DNA of 64,000 nt from Physella acuta (Eukaryota > Mollusca > Gastropoda > Physidae), in the NCBI RefSeq assembly GCF_028476545.1, contig NW_026731614.1, positions 181,501 to 245,500 of the forward strand, written 5' to 3'. Numbering within the stretch: the stretch's first letter is position 1; every line of letters begins with the position of its first letter. Below, one piece after another: positions 36,505 to 49,586 of this stretch. The notes beneath the pieces were generated by a model. The model was not told the origin of the DNA. It saw only the letters and a list, made by a program, of their open reading frames with translations, and made no database searches. The position numbers and the translations under genes were made by a program.

Positions 36505-39500
36505 TGATAAGAAACATTTTAAAAAGTTCCTGCTAGTTCATTTGTAATCTAAGATGAGCTTTGTTTTGATGTTGCTATTTCTAATTTCAATGTGTTCAAA
36601 TTTAAACTGCTGAAAAGGTTTTAAAGTTAAAACAATGATTCTATCAATATTTTTTATTGATTCCTTTAATACGCAATTTTTACTGTAAACTAAACTGTAG
36701 TGTCTTACATTTTTTTCTAAATATATGCTTTAAGACCTAAAAAAAATTTCTACGTTCAAAAAAAGGTCAACTTCAATAAGTTTGACTTTCTGAGACTTTG
36801 TACATATGCGCACAACATTCTTCTTGTAAAAATAATTTATTATAAAAATGCAACTTTTCAAATTGCTTGTTTGTTTTGTGAATGTCTTTAAAGACATTTA
36901 ATTATTGTATCAATTTGATATTTAATACTTCATAAACATTCCACTTGTGAAATAACATTCCGTTTTAAAAACTTATTTTAAACAATTGTATCTATATTTA
37001 AAATATTATATGCACTCTTCTTTGGTCTAAAATTTATCTATTTAAGCCAAAAATATTTGTGTAAATAAAATTCTTTCAATTTTTTAACATTTATGTCTAC
37101 TGAGATAATTTAAAGACCAAATTTATATTTTAACTCTCAATGGTAATGTGTTTCACTGTGAAAAAAAAATTGATTCATTATTTTTTCTTATAGTAAAACT
37201 TTCATGTATGTTCCATTATATCTGGTGTGTGATACAAAATACTGTGTCTTTTATTTATTCTTTTATTTATAATATATCAAATGCTCGGAATGATCAGCGA
37301 TGCGGTATGATTTATCATCAATCCCAATGATAAGCCGTAAAATGTAAAATTCTTGGATAACATAAAAACTTTTTTTGTGTGTAGTTAAATGAAATTGTTT
37401 TACTCTTCAAGATTGTGAAAATAAAAATTATAATTCAAACCCACAACAGCTAAAACATAAAAAAAAAAGCTTTAATTGAGAGATTTTTTTGTTTTGTTGG
37501 AATCAATGGCTAAACTTCAACTACCTATAAAAAATAAAGATTCAATTTATCAAATGAAGTGATAACTTAATTTAAATGAGACATTTTTTTCTCAATGAAA
37601 CTTCTTCAGTGTGATGTGTACATTTATCTAAAAAAAAAAAGAGAAAGTGGTTTATTTATTTATTTACAGAGTTAAATGTGTGGACTACCTCTTCAGTTGT
37701 CAGTTTGTATGTGATGCAAAGGTGTGATATTTCTTACTGCAGGCAACTACACAACTAACTTCCCTGTAGCGTGATTTAATTTAATTATTTCAGCAAAAGC
37801 TTAAAATCCAGGCCAAAGAAATGAATTTATATATATATTTTTTTATCAGTTTATTATTACTTAGATTTCCTAATTCCAGAAGTTTTCAGTATCAGAGTCC
37901 TGGTATTTTATTAAAACTAATTCCTAAAAATTTTTTTAGCTGTTTATTGAAGGTCCATACTTTTATAATTATCTATTTCAGTATTAACACAATAATTTTG
38001 AAAATAGTACAATAATAATATAAAAGTGATAATTTTAGAACTCAGAATCGCAAGACAAAAGAAAAGTCTAATACATTTTTTCGACTACAATTTTTGGGAA
38101 GTTAGTTGTAATTGTCAAGAAATTATTTATATTCAAATAACCTGTGTGATATTACTGTATTGATGACAGTCAGCTCAATTATTTTATTATTCCCTGCACA
38201 GGTGTATTGCAGAGTTGTCTAACATAGTCTGTCTATTTGCACAGGCCAACCAGTCCTGACAACTACTTAAAAATTAAAACAAACTACTTTAGCTCCTATG
38301 TAATGTTAAGTTACTGCAGATGATTTTGTAAGCTAGTAATATTTGAAAACAATTTATCAAACATGGTTGAATGCACATTTTTTGAATATTCTTATCTGGT
38401 TTATTTTTTTTTTAATTTAATGTTTATGCGTTTTCAATTTAATCTTTTATAAAAAAACATTTTCCATTAATGAATTGAAAAACTTTTTGTTCATACAGTA
38501 AGTATAGATGTACCCAAATCAAGTCATTGCATCATCTGAATATTTTATCCAAATTTCTAATTTAATGACATTCCCTCTTTCTTTCTTCATCAACTGATAA
38601 ACAATAATTCATCAAAAACTTATTCTGAATCATTTCGTTCATGGTATTTATTTCCGTATCATTTGGAATAATCATTGGTTGACTAATAGCCTAATCTGCG
38701 TGTATATAAATGACAGTGGTGTTCAAAAGAAAGAAGTTGAATACCCTCCCGTTCAGCTTTCCGTCCAAGCGTTTTCCAATAAAATTCATCTAATGTGTAA
38801 TGAAAAATTCATCTAATGTGTAATGAAAAATTCATCTAATGTGTAATGGAAAATTCATCTGATGTGTAATGAAAAATTCATCTGATGTGTAATGAAAAAT
38901 TCATCTGATGTGTAATGAAAAATTCATCTGATATGTATTGAAAAATTCATCTGATGTATAATAAGTATTTCATCTGAAGTGTGTTAAAAAATTATCTGAT
39001 GTTTAATGAAAAAATCATATGCTGTGTATTGAAATATTCATCAGGTGGTTTTTTTTAAAAAGTATTTAAAAAAACTTTGTCATCAGAGAAAAGCTAGCTA
39101 TTGAAAATGTATGTACATTCTAAAACATTTAATTACTTTATTTTAAGATTTGAAAGTTAGTTAAATCTATAAATGTGTTCTTTTTTAAAATTACAATTAC
39201 TATAAAAAAGTATAATTGTAGATTTTAAATTTATCATGTACATTATCTAGTTTTATTTGTTACAAAATTTTTAAAAATTTTTTAGTAGCCTTTGAATGTA
39301 ATAAACATTGTCTAGTATTTTCACATAAGAACCTCACATAATGCCAAACATTCCAAAGTTGTTTTTTTTCTTGCGAGCCCTATCTACTTACCAAAACGTT
39401 GGGTAGATAACATGTTATAAATTTGTTATAAATCTTGTTATAAACCTGCACCATCTACTACTGCTGCCCAGCTGAATGGGAACTCTACCCAGCCCATTTA

Positions 39501-40450
39501 TACGGACCGTCCAACAAGTATGTTTTATACACTGACACGTCTTTTTGCATTGCTTTTTCTAGTATTATTTCTAGCATTTACAACTGAAAAGGTGTTCAAC
39601 TATAGTTCACTTTGTGGCCGTGTTAACTCTACTTCATCTAGACCACTGGGTCTTAAAAGGGTACTTTTATTTTAGTTGTGTGGGCCTTTTTTATAATATG
39701 ACCATGTTCTAAGCACTAAATTGTTTATGATACAAATATTTTTACTATTTAATAAAATCTCAAATGTAGGCTTGTAGTAGGCTATCAAAATGTCTAATAA
39801 ACTAAGTAATTTTTTTAAAAAAATAGGCTAATTAAATCTTTTACAGAAAATTTTATTTACATTAATTAGAACTTCAGATTTCTGATTTCTGTTTTATAAT
39901 TAACAATGAAATTTTTAAAAATAATGTGTAGGTAATTAAAAAATAATACCTCAGCATTCTTATTTTTTAAAAAGGGTAGTTAGTAGTGCCAAATGAGATA
40001 AGAAAAAATAGAATGTCTAAGTAAATTCATTAAAAATTTGTTCTTAAAAATAATAAATATATGTTTAGAAATTTTAGCAATATACACATTCCCAATCAAA
40101 CTTTTACTTAAATGTTTTTGTATGTGAGTATTGTAAAGTTTTATTTTAATATTTCTTTTACCTTGTTTGGTGCATTTGTTTTATGAAATAAATTGTTTAG
40201 AAAATGAAAATATTTGATTTATTAGTTGATTTTTTTTAGATCTTTATACAAAAATTCATGTGATGTCAAACTAAGGATTTAAGAGAGATTATCTCAATAG
40301 GAGATTAAAAGACTCATTGATCAGCTGTTCAAAGAAAGTTCGAGAAGTCTTATGATAGGACATGTCATTTACTGGTTTAAAGATCAGCTTGGCTGAGACA
40401 GAAAGGTAAAACAAAGAAGTTGATTAGAGGGCATATTCAAGATTCTTGTA
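36505..40450. other. AT-rich 3' flank of gene 1
   Basis: About 4 kb of AT-rich sequence without a convincing exon. It includes a 22-23 bp minisatellite (38775-39005, core aattcatctgatgtgtaatg) and SINE-like scraps at about 39465-39500 and 39560-39665 (ttaactctacttcatctaga, ggtcttaaaaggg). An unspliced extended 3' UTR cannot be excluded. Confidence 0.5.
38775..39005. repeat. Minisatellite, 22-23 bp x ~10
   Basis: Core aattcatctgatgtgtaatg, decaying toward 39040. Confidence 0.9.
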
Positions 40451-42575
40451 TTTTGTTTCTGTGGACTCGGTATATGAAAGGATAGTGTGATCAGCCGGTA
40501 TCTGAGGGGATAGTGTGATCAGCCGGTATCTGAGGGGATAGTGTGATCAGCCGATATCTGAGGGGGTAGTGTGATCAGCCGGTATCTGAGGGAATAGTGT
40601 GATCAGCCGGTATCTGAGGGGATAGTGTGATCAGCCGATATCTGAGGGGATAGTGTGATCAGCCGATATCTGAGGGGATAGTGTGATCAGCCGGTATCTG
40701 AGGGGATAGTGTGATCAGCCGATATCTGAGGGGATAGTGTGATCAGCCTGTATCTGAGGGGATAGTGTGATCAGCCGATATCTGAGGGGATAGTGTGATC
40801 AGCCTGTATCTGAGGGGATAGTGTGATCAGCTGGTATCTGAGGGGATAGTGTGATCAGCCGGTATCTGAGGGGATAGTGTGATCAGCCGGTATCTGAGGG
40901 GATAGTGTGATCAGCCGGTATCTGAGGGGATAGTGTGATCAGCCGGTATCTGAGGGGATAGTGTGATCAGCCGGTATCTGAGGGGATAGTGTGATCAGCC
41001 GGTATCTGAGGGGATAGTGTGATCAGCCGGTATCTGAGGGGATAGTGTGATCAGCCGGGCCATTATCTGAGGGGATAGTGTGATCAGCCGGTATCTGAGG
41101 GGATAGTGTGATCAGCCGGTATCTGAAGGGATAGTGTGATCAGCCGGTATCTGAGGGGATAGTGTGATCAGCCGGTATCTGAGGGGATAGTGTGATCAGC
41201 CGGTATCTGAGGGGATAGTGTGATCAGCCGGTATCTGAGGGGATAGTGTGATCAGCCGGGCCATTATCTGAGGGGATAGTGTGATCAGCCGGTATCTGAG
41301 GGGATAGTGTGATCAGCCGGTATCTGAGGGGATAGTGTGATCAGCCGGTATCTGAAGGGATAGTGTGATCAGCCGGTATCTGAGGGGATAGTGTGATCAG
41401 CCGGTATCTGAGGGGATAGTGTGATCAGCCGGTATCTGAGGGGATAGTGTGATCAGCCGGTATCTGAAGGGATAGTGTGATCAGCTGCTTTCTGAGGGGA
41501 TAGTGTGATCAGCTGGTATCTGAGGGGATAGTGTGATCAGCTGGTATCTGAGGGGATAGTGTGATCAGCCGGTATCTGAGGGGGTAGTGTGATCAGCTGC
41601 TTTCTGAGGGGATAGTGTGATCAGCTGCTTTCTGAGGGGATAGTGTGATCAGCCGGTATCTGAGGGGATAGTGTGATCAGCCGGTATCTGAGGGGATAGT
41701 GTGATCAGCCGGTATCTGAGGGGATAGTGTGATCAGCCGGTATCTGAGGGGATAGTGTGATCAGCCGGTATCTGAGGGGCTAGTGTGATCAGCCGGTATC
41801 TGAGGGGATAGTGTGATCAGCCGGTATCTGAGGGGATAGTGTGATCAGCCGGTATCTGAGGGGCTAGTGTGATCAGCCGGTATCTGAGGGGATAGTGTGA
41901 TCAGCTGCTTTCTGAGAGGATAGTGTGATCAGCTGGTATCTGAGGGAATAGTGTGATCAGCCGGTATCTGAGGGAATAGTGTGATCAGCCGGTATCTGAG
42001 GGGATAGTGTGATCAGCCGGTATCTGAGGGGATAGTGTGATCAGCCGGTATCTGAGGGGATAGTGTGATCAGCCGGTATCTGAGGGAATAGTGTGATCAG
42101 CCGGTATCTGAGGGAATAGTGTGATCAGCCGGTATCTGAGGGGATAGTGTGATCAGCCGGTATCTGAGGGGATAGTGTGATCAGCTGGTATCTGAGGGGA
42201 TAGTGTGATCAGCCGGGCCATTATCTGAGGGGATAGTGTGATCAGCCGGTATCTGAGGGAATAGTGTGATCAGCCGGTATCTGAGGGGATAGTGTGATCA
42301 GCCGGTATCTGAGGGGATAGTGTGATCAGCTGGTATCTGAGGGGATAGTGTGATCAGCCGGTATCTGAGGGGATAGTGTGATCAGCCGGTATCTGAGGGG
42401 ATAGTGTGATCAGCCGGTATCTGAGGGGATAGTGTGATCAGCCGGTATCTGAGGGGAGTGTGTGATCAGCACCACACCCAGCTGCCTTGGGTTTCGTTAC
42501 CGGGTTCCGAACCCGAAACTTTTGCGCTACGTGTCGTACCCTCCATCATTCGACCACACCGTACCCAATGGTCCC
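40451..42575 (-). mobile_element. SINE family A, split by an internal minisatellite
   Basis: The left flank of the 28-bp array (ttttgtttctgtgg, then atatgaaaggatagtgtgat) matches the reversed family A tail seen at 62080-62130. The right flank resumes with gatcagcaccacacccagc and then a reversed tRNA-like head (gggttccgaacccgaaac; cattcgaccacaccgta). The array between them repeats the SINE's own gatagtgtg(g/a)tcagc segment. See the matching finding. Confidence 0.75.
40481..42460. repeat. Minisatellite, 28 bp x ~70
   Basis: Unit gatagtgtgatcagccggta + tctgaggg. Variants change the middle (gatatct, tgctttct, ctgtatct) or insert five bases (ccgggccattatct at about 41055, 41265 and 42212). Neighbouring variants recur in the same order, suggesting a ~210-bp higher-order unit. 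It is homogeneous enough to suggest recent or ongoing expansion. Confidence 0.97.
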
Positions 42576-42860
42576 GATAGTAAAATAATTTTAAGAATGA
42601 CGGCAGTTAAAGACGTCCACAATTGTGGACGATTCCCTCCCCCCCCCCCCCCCTCTGTCACTCTTCAGCAAAATAGGATGTGGCGATTCGGTCCCTATAG
42701 CCATTGCTTCTATTCGGACCGAATAGATGCATCCAGCAATATAAGTCAGACCTCATCTCGAAAATTATGCCTCACTAGGCCTCCCTCCCCACCCCTTTTG
42801 AATGTGTGCAGCCGATCCTTGTCATCACAATGTAGGTTAAAGCGTACTCTTTTTTTTTAT
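42576..42860. other. Unannotated spacer
   Basis: C run at 42638-42653. No gene. Confidence 0.5.
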
Positions 42861-43250
42861 TTTCTCGTATACGAAGTATAGAGAAAGTTTTGTAATCGTG
42901 CAAAAAAAAAACCAACCAAAAACACGAGATTTTTGCAAATCTCGACGTTTAACGCCTCCCTGAGTCGGAAAAACATAGTTTTGAAATATTTTCCGTATGT
43001 CTGTGGGTGTGTGTGTGTGTGTGTGTCTGTGTGTCTGTGTGTAAACACGATAACTTGAGTACCGTTACAGCTAGGTTGATGAAATTTCATATATAAGTAT
43101 TATATCAAATGTGTAGATCCGTATCAATCTTTCAGCGATTTCCGATAACCGGAACTTATTCTACTTAAAAAAGCGGTGAAAACTGTCAAAATTTAATGTG
43201 ATTTTTTTAGCACTATTACAATATTTTCTCTATACTCTGTATAAGAGAAA
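42861..43250. mobile_element. Unclassified inverted-repeat element, ~390 bp
   Basis: Its ends, tttctcgtatacgaagtata + gagaaa and tttctctatactctgtataa + gagaaa, are inverted copies of each other, and each is itself nearly palindromic. The interior has a (TG)n tract and no open frame. Family and target duplication are not established. Confidence 0.6.
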
Positions 43251-43613
43251 GTATAAAGATAGGAAAGCATCTTGAGTTTTAAGCAATATGTTTTTGACGT
43301 CAGTTTTCTATTAGCTAACTTTCGCTAAAATAGCCAATAAACTTAAAACCCTAGACATATGAGGTAATATTGTGGGTTCAAATACGGTTATACTATATAC
43401 TAATATTGTTAGGTACGGTACTACGACTGGCCTAATAGGCCTTTCATCCATCAAGACGCAGCTCATCAAACCTGAGCTGACTTGGAAAAGTTCTGGTGGC
43501 CGTCCGGTCCTCATCTCCTATAATAGGATAACAGTTAAGTCATGGGGGTGGGAGCAAAGCTAAGACCCACTCAACGTCACAGTGGGAGGGGGGGGGATTT
43601 GTCTGGTATCAAC
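43251..43613. other. Unannotated spacer
   Basis: Unique sequence between the inverted-repeat element and the G-rich array. No gene. Confidence 0.5.
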
Positions 43614-46115
43614 TGCTGGAGGGGATTAGATGGTAGGAAAACAAGTCGTTGGATGGGGGAGGGGGGGAGTAGGGGCTCGGGCAGCAACTGGCTGTTAGGG
43701 GGTGGGGGATTAGATGGTAGGAAAACAAGTCGTTGGATGGGGGAGGGGGGGAGTAGGGGCTCGGGCAGCAACTGGCTGTTAGGGGGTGGGGGATTAGATG
43801 GTAGGAAAACAAGTCGTTGGATGGGGGAGGGGGGGAGTAGGGGCTCGGGCAGCAACTGGCTGTTAGGGGGTGGGGGATTAGATGGTAGGAAAACAAGTCG
43901 TTGGACGGGGGGGGGAGGGGGGGGGAGGGGCCCGGGCAGCAACTGGCTGTTAGGGGGTGGGGGATTAGATGGTAGGAAAACAAGTCGTTGGACGGGGGGG
44001 GAGGGGGGGGAGGGGCCCGGGCAGCAACTGGCTGTTAGGGGGTGGGGGATTAGATGGTAGGAAAACAAGTCGTTGGACGGGGGGGGGGGGAGGGGGGGGG
44101 AGGGGCCCCGGCAGCAACTGGCTGTTAGGGGGTGGGGGATTAGATGGTAGGAAAACAAGTCGTTGGACGGGGGGGGAGGGGGGGGAGGGGCCCGGGCAGC
44201 AACTGGCTGTTAGGGGGTGGGGGATTAGATGGTAGGAAAACAAGTCGTTGGACGGGGGGGGGGGGAGGGGGGGGGGAGGGGCCCGGGCAGCAACTGGCTG
44301 TTAGGGGGTGGGGGATTAGATGGTAGGAAAACAAGTCGTTGGGGGAGGGGGGGGGGGGGGGCGGGCAGCAACTGGCTGTTAGGGGGTGGGGGATTAGATG
44401 GTAGGAAAACAAGTCGTTGGACGGGGGGGGGGGAGGGGCCCGGGCAGCAACTGGCTGTTAGGGGGTGGGGGATTAGATGGTAGGAAAACAAGTCGTTGGG
44501 GGAGGGGGGGGGCGGGCAGCAACTGGCTGTTAGGGGGTGGGGGATTAGATGGTAGGAAAACAAGTCGTTGGGGGAGGGGGGGGGGAGGGGCCCGGGCAGC
44601 AACTGGCTGTTAGGGGGTGGGGGATTAGATGGTTGGAAAACAAGTCGTTGAACGGGGGGCGGGGGGGGGGCACCAACTGGCTGTTAGGTGGTGGGGGATT
44701 AGATGGTAGGAAAACAAGTCGTTGGACGGGGGAGGGGGGGGGGGGCGGGCACCAACTGGCTGTTAGGGGGTGGGGGATTAGATGGTAGGAAAACAAGTCG
44801 TTGGACGGGGGAGGGGGGGGAGGGGCCCGGGCACCAACTGGCTGTTAGGGGGTGGGGGATTAGATGGTAGGAAAACAAGTCGTTGGACGGGGGAGGGGGG
44901 GGAGGGGCCCGGGCAGCAACTGGCTGTTAGGGGGTGGGGGATTAGATGGTAGGAAAACAAGTCGTTGGACGGGGGAGGGGGGGGCACCAACTGGCTGTTA
45001 GGGGGTGGGGGATTAGATGGTAGGAAAACAAGTCGTTGGACGGGGGAGGGGGGGGGGGGCGGGCACCAACTGGCTGTTGGGGGGTGGGGGATTAGATGGT
45101 AGGAAAACAAGTCGTTGGACGGGGGAGGGGGGGGGCACCAACTGGCTGTTAGGGGGTGGGGGATTAGATGGTAGGAAAACAAGTCGTTGGACGGGGGAGG
45201 GGGGGGGGGGGCCCGGGCAGCAACTGACTGTTAGGGGGTGGGGGATTAGATGGTAGGAAAACAAGTCGTTGGACGGGGGGCGGGGGTAGGGGCCCGGGCA
45301 TCAACTGGCTGTTAGGGGGTGGGGGATTAGATGGTAGGAAAACAAGTCGTTGGACGGGGGAGGGGGGGGGCGGGCACCAACTGGCTGTTAGGGGGTGGGG
45401 GATTAGATGGTAGGAAAACAAGTCGTTGGACGGGGGAGGGGGGGGGCCCGGGCATCAACTGGCTGTTAGGGGGTGGGGGATTAGATGGTAGGAAAACAAG
45501 TCGTTGGACGAGGGAGGGGGGGGGGCGGGCAGCAACTGGCTGTTAGGGGGTGGGGGATTAGATGGTAGGAAAACAAGTCGTTGGACGGGGGAGGGGGGGG
45601 GGGCGGGCACCAACTGGCTGTTAGGGGGTGGGGGATTAGATGGTAGGAAAACAAGTCGTTGGACGAGGGAGGGGGGGGCGGGCAGCAACTGGCTGTTAGG
45701 GGGTGGGGGATTAGAAGGTAGAAAAACAAGTCGTTGGACGGGGGAGGGGGGGGAGGGGCCCGGGCAGCAACTGGCTGTTAGGGGGTGGGGGATTAGATGG
45801 TAGGAAAACAAGTCGTTGGACGGGGGAGGGGGGGGGGGGCGGGCACCAACTGGCTGTTAGGGGGTGGGGGATTAGATGGTAGGAAAACAAGTCGTTGCAC
45901 GGGGGAGGGGGGGGCGGGCACCAACTGGCTGTTAGGGGGTGGGGGATTAGATGGTAGGAAAACAAGTCGTTGGATGGGGGAGGGGGGGGGCGGGCACCAA
46001 CTGGCTGTTAGGGGGTGGGGGATTAGATGGTAGGAAAACAAGTCGTTGGACGGGGGAGGGGGGGGGGAGGGGCCCGGGCAGCAACTGGCTGTTAGGGGGT
46101 GGGGGATTAGATGGT
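43614..46115. repeat. G-rich minisatellite, ~70-92 bp x 32
   Basis: Each unit has gattagatggtaggaaaaca + agtcgttgga, a long variable G-rich tract with optional gcccgggca, then ccaactggctgttag and gggggtggggg. Unit length differs mainly in the G tract. Every unit has four or more G runs suited to a G-quadruplex on the + strand. The many Pro- or Gly-rich open frames are artefacts. Confidence 0.97.
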
Positions 46116-46244
46116 TGGGAAAAATAAATCAATGACCTAGGGGGCCCCCGTTGATTGGGGCCCGGGAATCCATTGACTTTTATTGTACACGAACAAACAG
46201 GTAAGATAGTTTAGGTCAGGCTTTTAATAAACCAATATGTGTAA
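46116..46244. other. Short spacer between arrays
   Basis: Contains cccccgttgattggggcccg; nothing else recognised. Confidence 0.5.
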
Positions 46245-49200
46245 AAGGTGTCCTGCTGTAGTATGGACCACCAACTACAGCTCTCCAGTTCTCTGTCCTG
46301 CTGGAGTATGGGCCACCAACTACAGCTCTCTAGAGTTCTCTGTCCTGCTGGAGTATGGGCCACCAACTACAGCTCTCTAGAGTTCTCTGTCCTGCTGGAG
46401 TATGGGCCACCAACTACAGCTCTCCAGAGTTCTCTAGCCTGGTGGAGTATGGACCACCAACTACAGCTCTTTAGAGTTCTCTGTCCTGCTGGAGTATGGG
46501 CCACCAACTACAGCTCTCTAGAGTTCTCTGTCCTGCTGGAGTATGGGCCACCAACTACAGCTCTCCAGAGTTCTCTAGCCTGGTGGAGTATGGACCACCA
46601 ACTACAGCTCTCCAGTTCTCTGTCCTGCTGGAGTATGGGCCACCAACTACAGCTCTCTAGAGTTCTCTGTCCTGCTGGAGTATGGGCCACCAACTACAGA
46701 TCTCTAGAGTTCTCTGTCCTGCTGGAGTATGGGCCACCAACTACAGCTCTCCAGAGTTCTCTAGCCTGGTGGAGTATGGACCACCAACTACAGCTCTCCA
46801 GAGTTCTCTGTCCTGCTGGAGTATGGGCCACCAACTACAGCACTCTAGATTTCTCTGTCCTGCTGGGGTATGGGCCGCCAACTACAGCTCTCTAGAGTTC
46901 TCTGTCCTGCTGGAGTATGGGCCACCAACTACAGCTCTCCAGAGTTCTCTGTCCTGCTGGAGTATGGGCCACCAACACAGCTCTCTAGAGTTCTCTGTCC
47001 TGCTGGAGTATGGGCCACCAACACAGCTCTCTAGAGTTCTCTGTCCTGCTGGAGTATGGGCCACCAACACAGCTCTCTAGAGTTCTCTGTCCTGCTGGAG
47101 TATGGGCCACCAACTACAGCTCTCTAGAGTTCTCTGTCCTGCTGGAGTATGGGCCATCAAATACAGCTCTCCAGAGTTCTCTGTCCTGCTGGAGTATGGG
47201 CCACCAACTACAGCTCTCTAGAGTTCTCTGTCCTGCTGGAGTATGGGCCACCAACTACAGCTCTCCAGTTCTCTGTCCTGCTGGAGTATGGGCCACCAAC
47301 TACAGCTCTCTAGAGTTCTCTGTCCTGCTGGAGTATGGGCCACCAACTACAGCTCTCCAGTTCTCTGTCCTGCTGGAGTATGGGCCACCAACTACAGCTC
47401 TCTAGAGTTCTCTGTCCTGCTGGAGTATGGGCCACCAACTACAGCTCTCCAGTTCTCTGTCCTGCTGGAGTATGGGCCACCAACTACAGCTCTCTAGAGT
47501 TCTCTGTCCTGCTGGAGTATGGGCCACCAACTAGAGCTCTCCAGAGTTCTCTGTCCTGCTGGAGTATGGGCCACCAACTACATCTCTCTAGAGTTCTCTG
47601 TCCTGCTGGGGTATGGGCCACCAACACAGCTCTCTAGAGTTCTCTGTCCTGCTGGAGTATGGGCCACCAACACAGCTCTCTAGAGTTCTCTGTCCTGCTG
47701 GAGTATGGGCCACCAACACAGCTCTCTAGAGTTCTCTGTCCTGCTGGAGTATGGGCCACCAACACAGCTCTCTAGAGTTCTCTGTCCTGCTGGGGTATGG
47801 GCCACCAACTACAGCTCTTTAGAGTTCTCTGTCCTGCTGGGGTATGGGCCACGAACTACAGCTCTCCAGAGTTCTCTGTCCTGCTGGGGTATGGGCCACC
47901 AACACAGCTCTCTAGAGTTCTCTGTCCTGCTGGAGTATGGGCCACCAACACAGCTCTCTAGAGTTCTCGGTCCTGCTGGAGTATGGGCCACCAACTACAG
48001 CTCTCTAGAGTTCTCTGTCCTGCTGGAGTATGGGCCGTCAAATACAGCTCTCCAGAGTTCTCTGTCCTGCTGGAGTATGGGCCACCAACTACAGCTCTCC
48101 AGAGTTCTCTGTCCTGCTGGAGTATGGGCCACCAACTACAGCTCTCCAGTTCTCTGTCCTGCTGGAGTATGGGCCACCAACTACAGCTCTCTAGAGTTCT
48201 CTGTCCTGCTGGAGTATGGGCCACCAACTAGAGCTCTCCAGAGTTCTCTGTCCTGCTGGAGTATGGGCCACCAACTACAGTTCTCCAGAGTTCTCTGTCC
48301 TGCTGGAGTATGGGCCACCAACTACAGCTCTCTAGAGTTCTCTGTCCTGCTGGAGTATGGGCCACCAACTACAGCTCTCCAGAGTTCTCTGTCCTGTTGG
48401 AGTATGGGCCACCAACTACAGCTCTCTAGAGTTCTCTGTCCTGCTGGAGTATGGGCCACCAACTACAGCTCTCTAGAGTTCTCTGTCCTGCTGGGGTATG
48501 GGCCACCAACTACAGCTCTCCAGAGTTCTCTGTCCTGCTGGAGTATGGGCCGCCAACTACAGCTCTCTAGAGTTCTCTGTCCTGCTGGAGTATGGGCCAC
48601 CAACTACAGCTCTCCAGAGTTCTCTGTCCTGCTGGAGTATGGGCCACCAACTACAGCTCTCCAGTTCTCTGTCCTGCTGGGGTATGGGCCACCAACTACA
48701 GCTCTCCAGAGTTCTCTGTCCTGCTGGAGTATGGGCCACCAACTACAGCTCTCCAGTTCTCTGTCCTGCTGGAGTATGGGCCACCAACTACAGCTCTCTA
48801 GAGTTCTCTGTCCTGCTGGAGTATGGGCCACCAACTAGAGCTCTCCAGAGTTCTCTGTCCTGCTGGAGTATGGGCCACCAACTACAGTTCTCCAGAGTTC
48901 TCTGTCCTGCTGGAGTATGGGCCACCAACTACAGCTCTCTAGAGTTCTCTGTCCTGCTGGAGTATGGGCCACCAACTACAGCTCTCCAGAGTTCTCTGTC
49001 CTTCTGGAGTATGGGCCACCAACTACAGCTCTCTAGAGTTCTCTGTCCTGCTGGAGTATGGGCCGCCAACTACAGCTCTCTAGAGTTCTCTGTCCTGCTG
49101 GAGTATGGGCCACCAACTACAGCTCTCCAGAGTTCTCTGTCCTGCTGGAGTATGGGCCACCAACTACAGCTCTCCAGTTCTCTGTCCTGCTGGGGTATGG

Positions 49201-49417
49201 GCCACCAACTACAGCTCTCCAGAGTTCTCTGTCCTGCTGGAGTATGGGCCACCAACTACAGCTCTCCAGTTCTCTGTCCTGCTGGGGTATGGGCCACCAA
49301 CTACAGCTCTCCAGAGTTCTCTGTCCTGCTGGAGTATGGGCCACCAACTACAGCTCTCTAGAGTTCTCTGTCCTGAGTATGGGCCACCAACTACAGCGCA
49401 TCTGAGTTCTCTTCCCT
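46245..49417. repeat. 47-bp satellite family, large array (~67 units)
   Basis: Unit core tgctggagtatgggccacca + actacagctctctagag + ttctctgtcc. Variants of 45 bp lack 'ag' or 'ta'. Because 47 is not a multiple of three, each open frame cycles through three translations; runs up to 377 codons exist, but there are overlapping long frames on both strands and no unique coding sequence. Related to the array at 4878-5397. Confidence 0.97.
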
Positions 49418-49421
49418 AGAC

Positions 49422-49586
49422 CAGTGTTTATTCCATGCATCTCTTCGATGTAATTTATATAGAAAATAAAATATATACTTCTAACAGTGTCCTCCCACCC
49501 CCAGGAATTTTAGTCCGCCCCACCCCCGAAAATTTTAAGTGCTCCACCCCCGCCCCGCGGAGAAAAAAAATCTGGAAGAAACACTG
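49422..49586. mobile_element. hAT-like MITE, family A (diverged copy)
   Basis: Ends CAGTGTTTATTCCATGCAT and TCTGGAAGAAACACTG. Flanking 8-mers ccctagac and tcctaaac agree at 6/8. The core has atttatatagaaaataaaat and short C runs. It lies just beyond the satellite array. Confidence 0.8.

Noticed and set aside
40481-42460. CRISPR-like array with 28-bp repeats
   Set aside because: The units are directly contiguous with no unique spacers, and the DNA is eukaryotic.
43630-46110. Telomeric repeats (TTAGGG)
   Set aside because: ctgttaggggg occurs only once per ~80-bp unit, not in tandem.
43542-46132. Gly- and Pro-rich open frames in the G-rich array
   Set aside because: Translations of an ~80-bp satellite in every frame; not genes.
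46248-49405. Long open frames up to 377 codons in the 47-bp array
   Set aside because: They overlap in all frames and both strands, consist only of the repeat unit and have no unique sequence or splice context.
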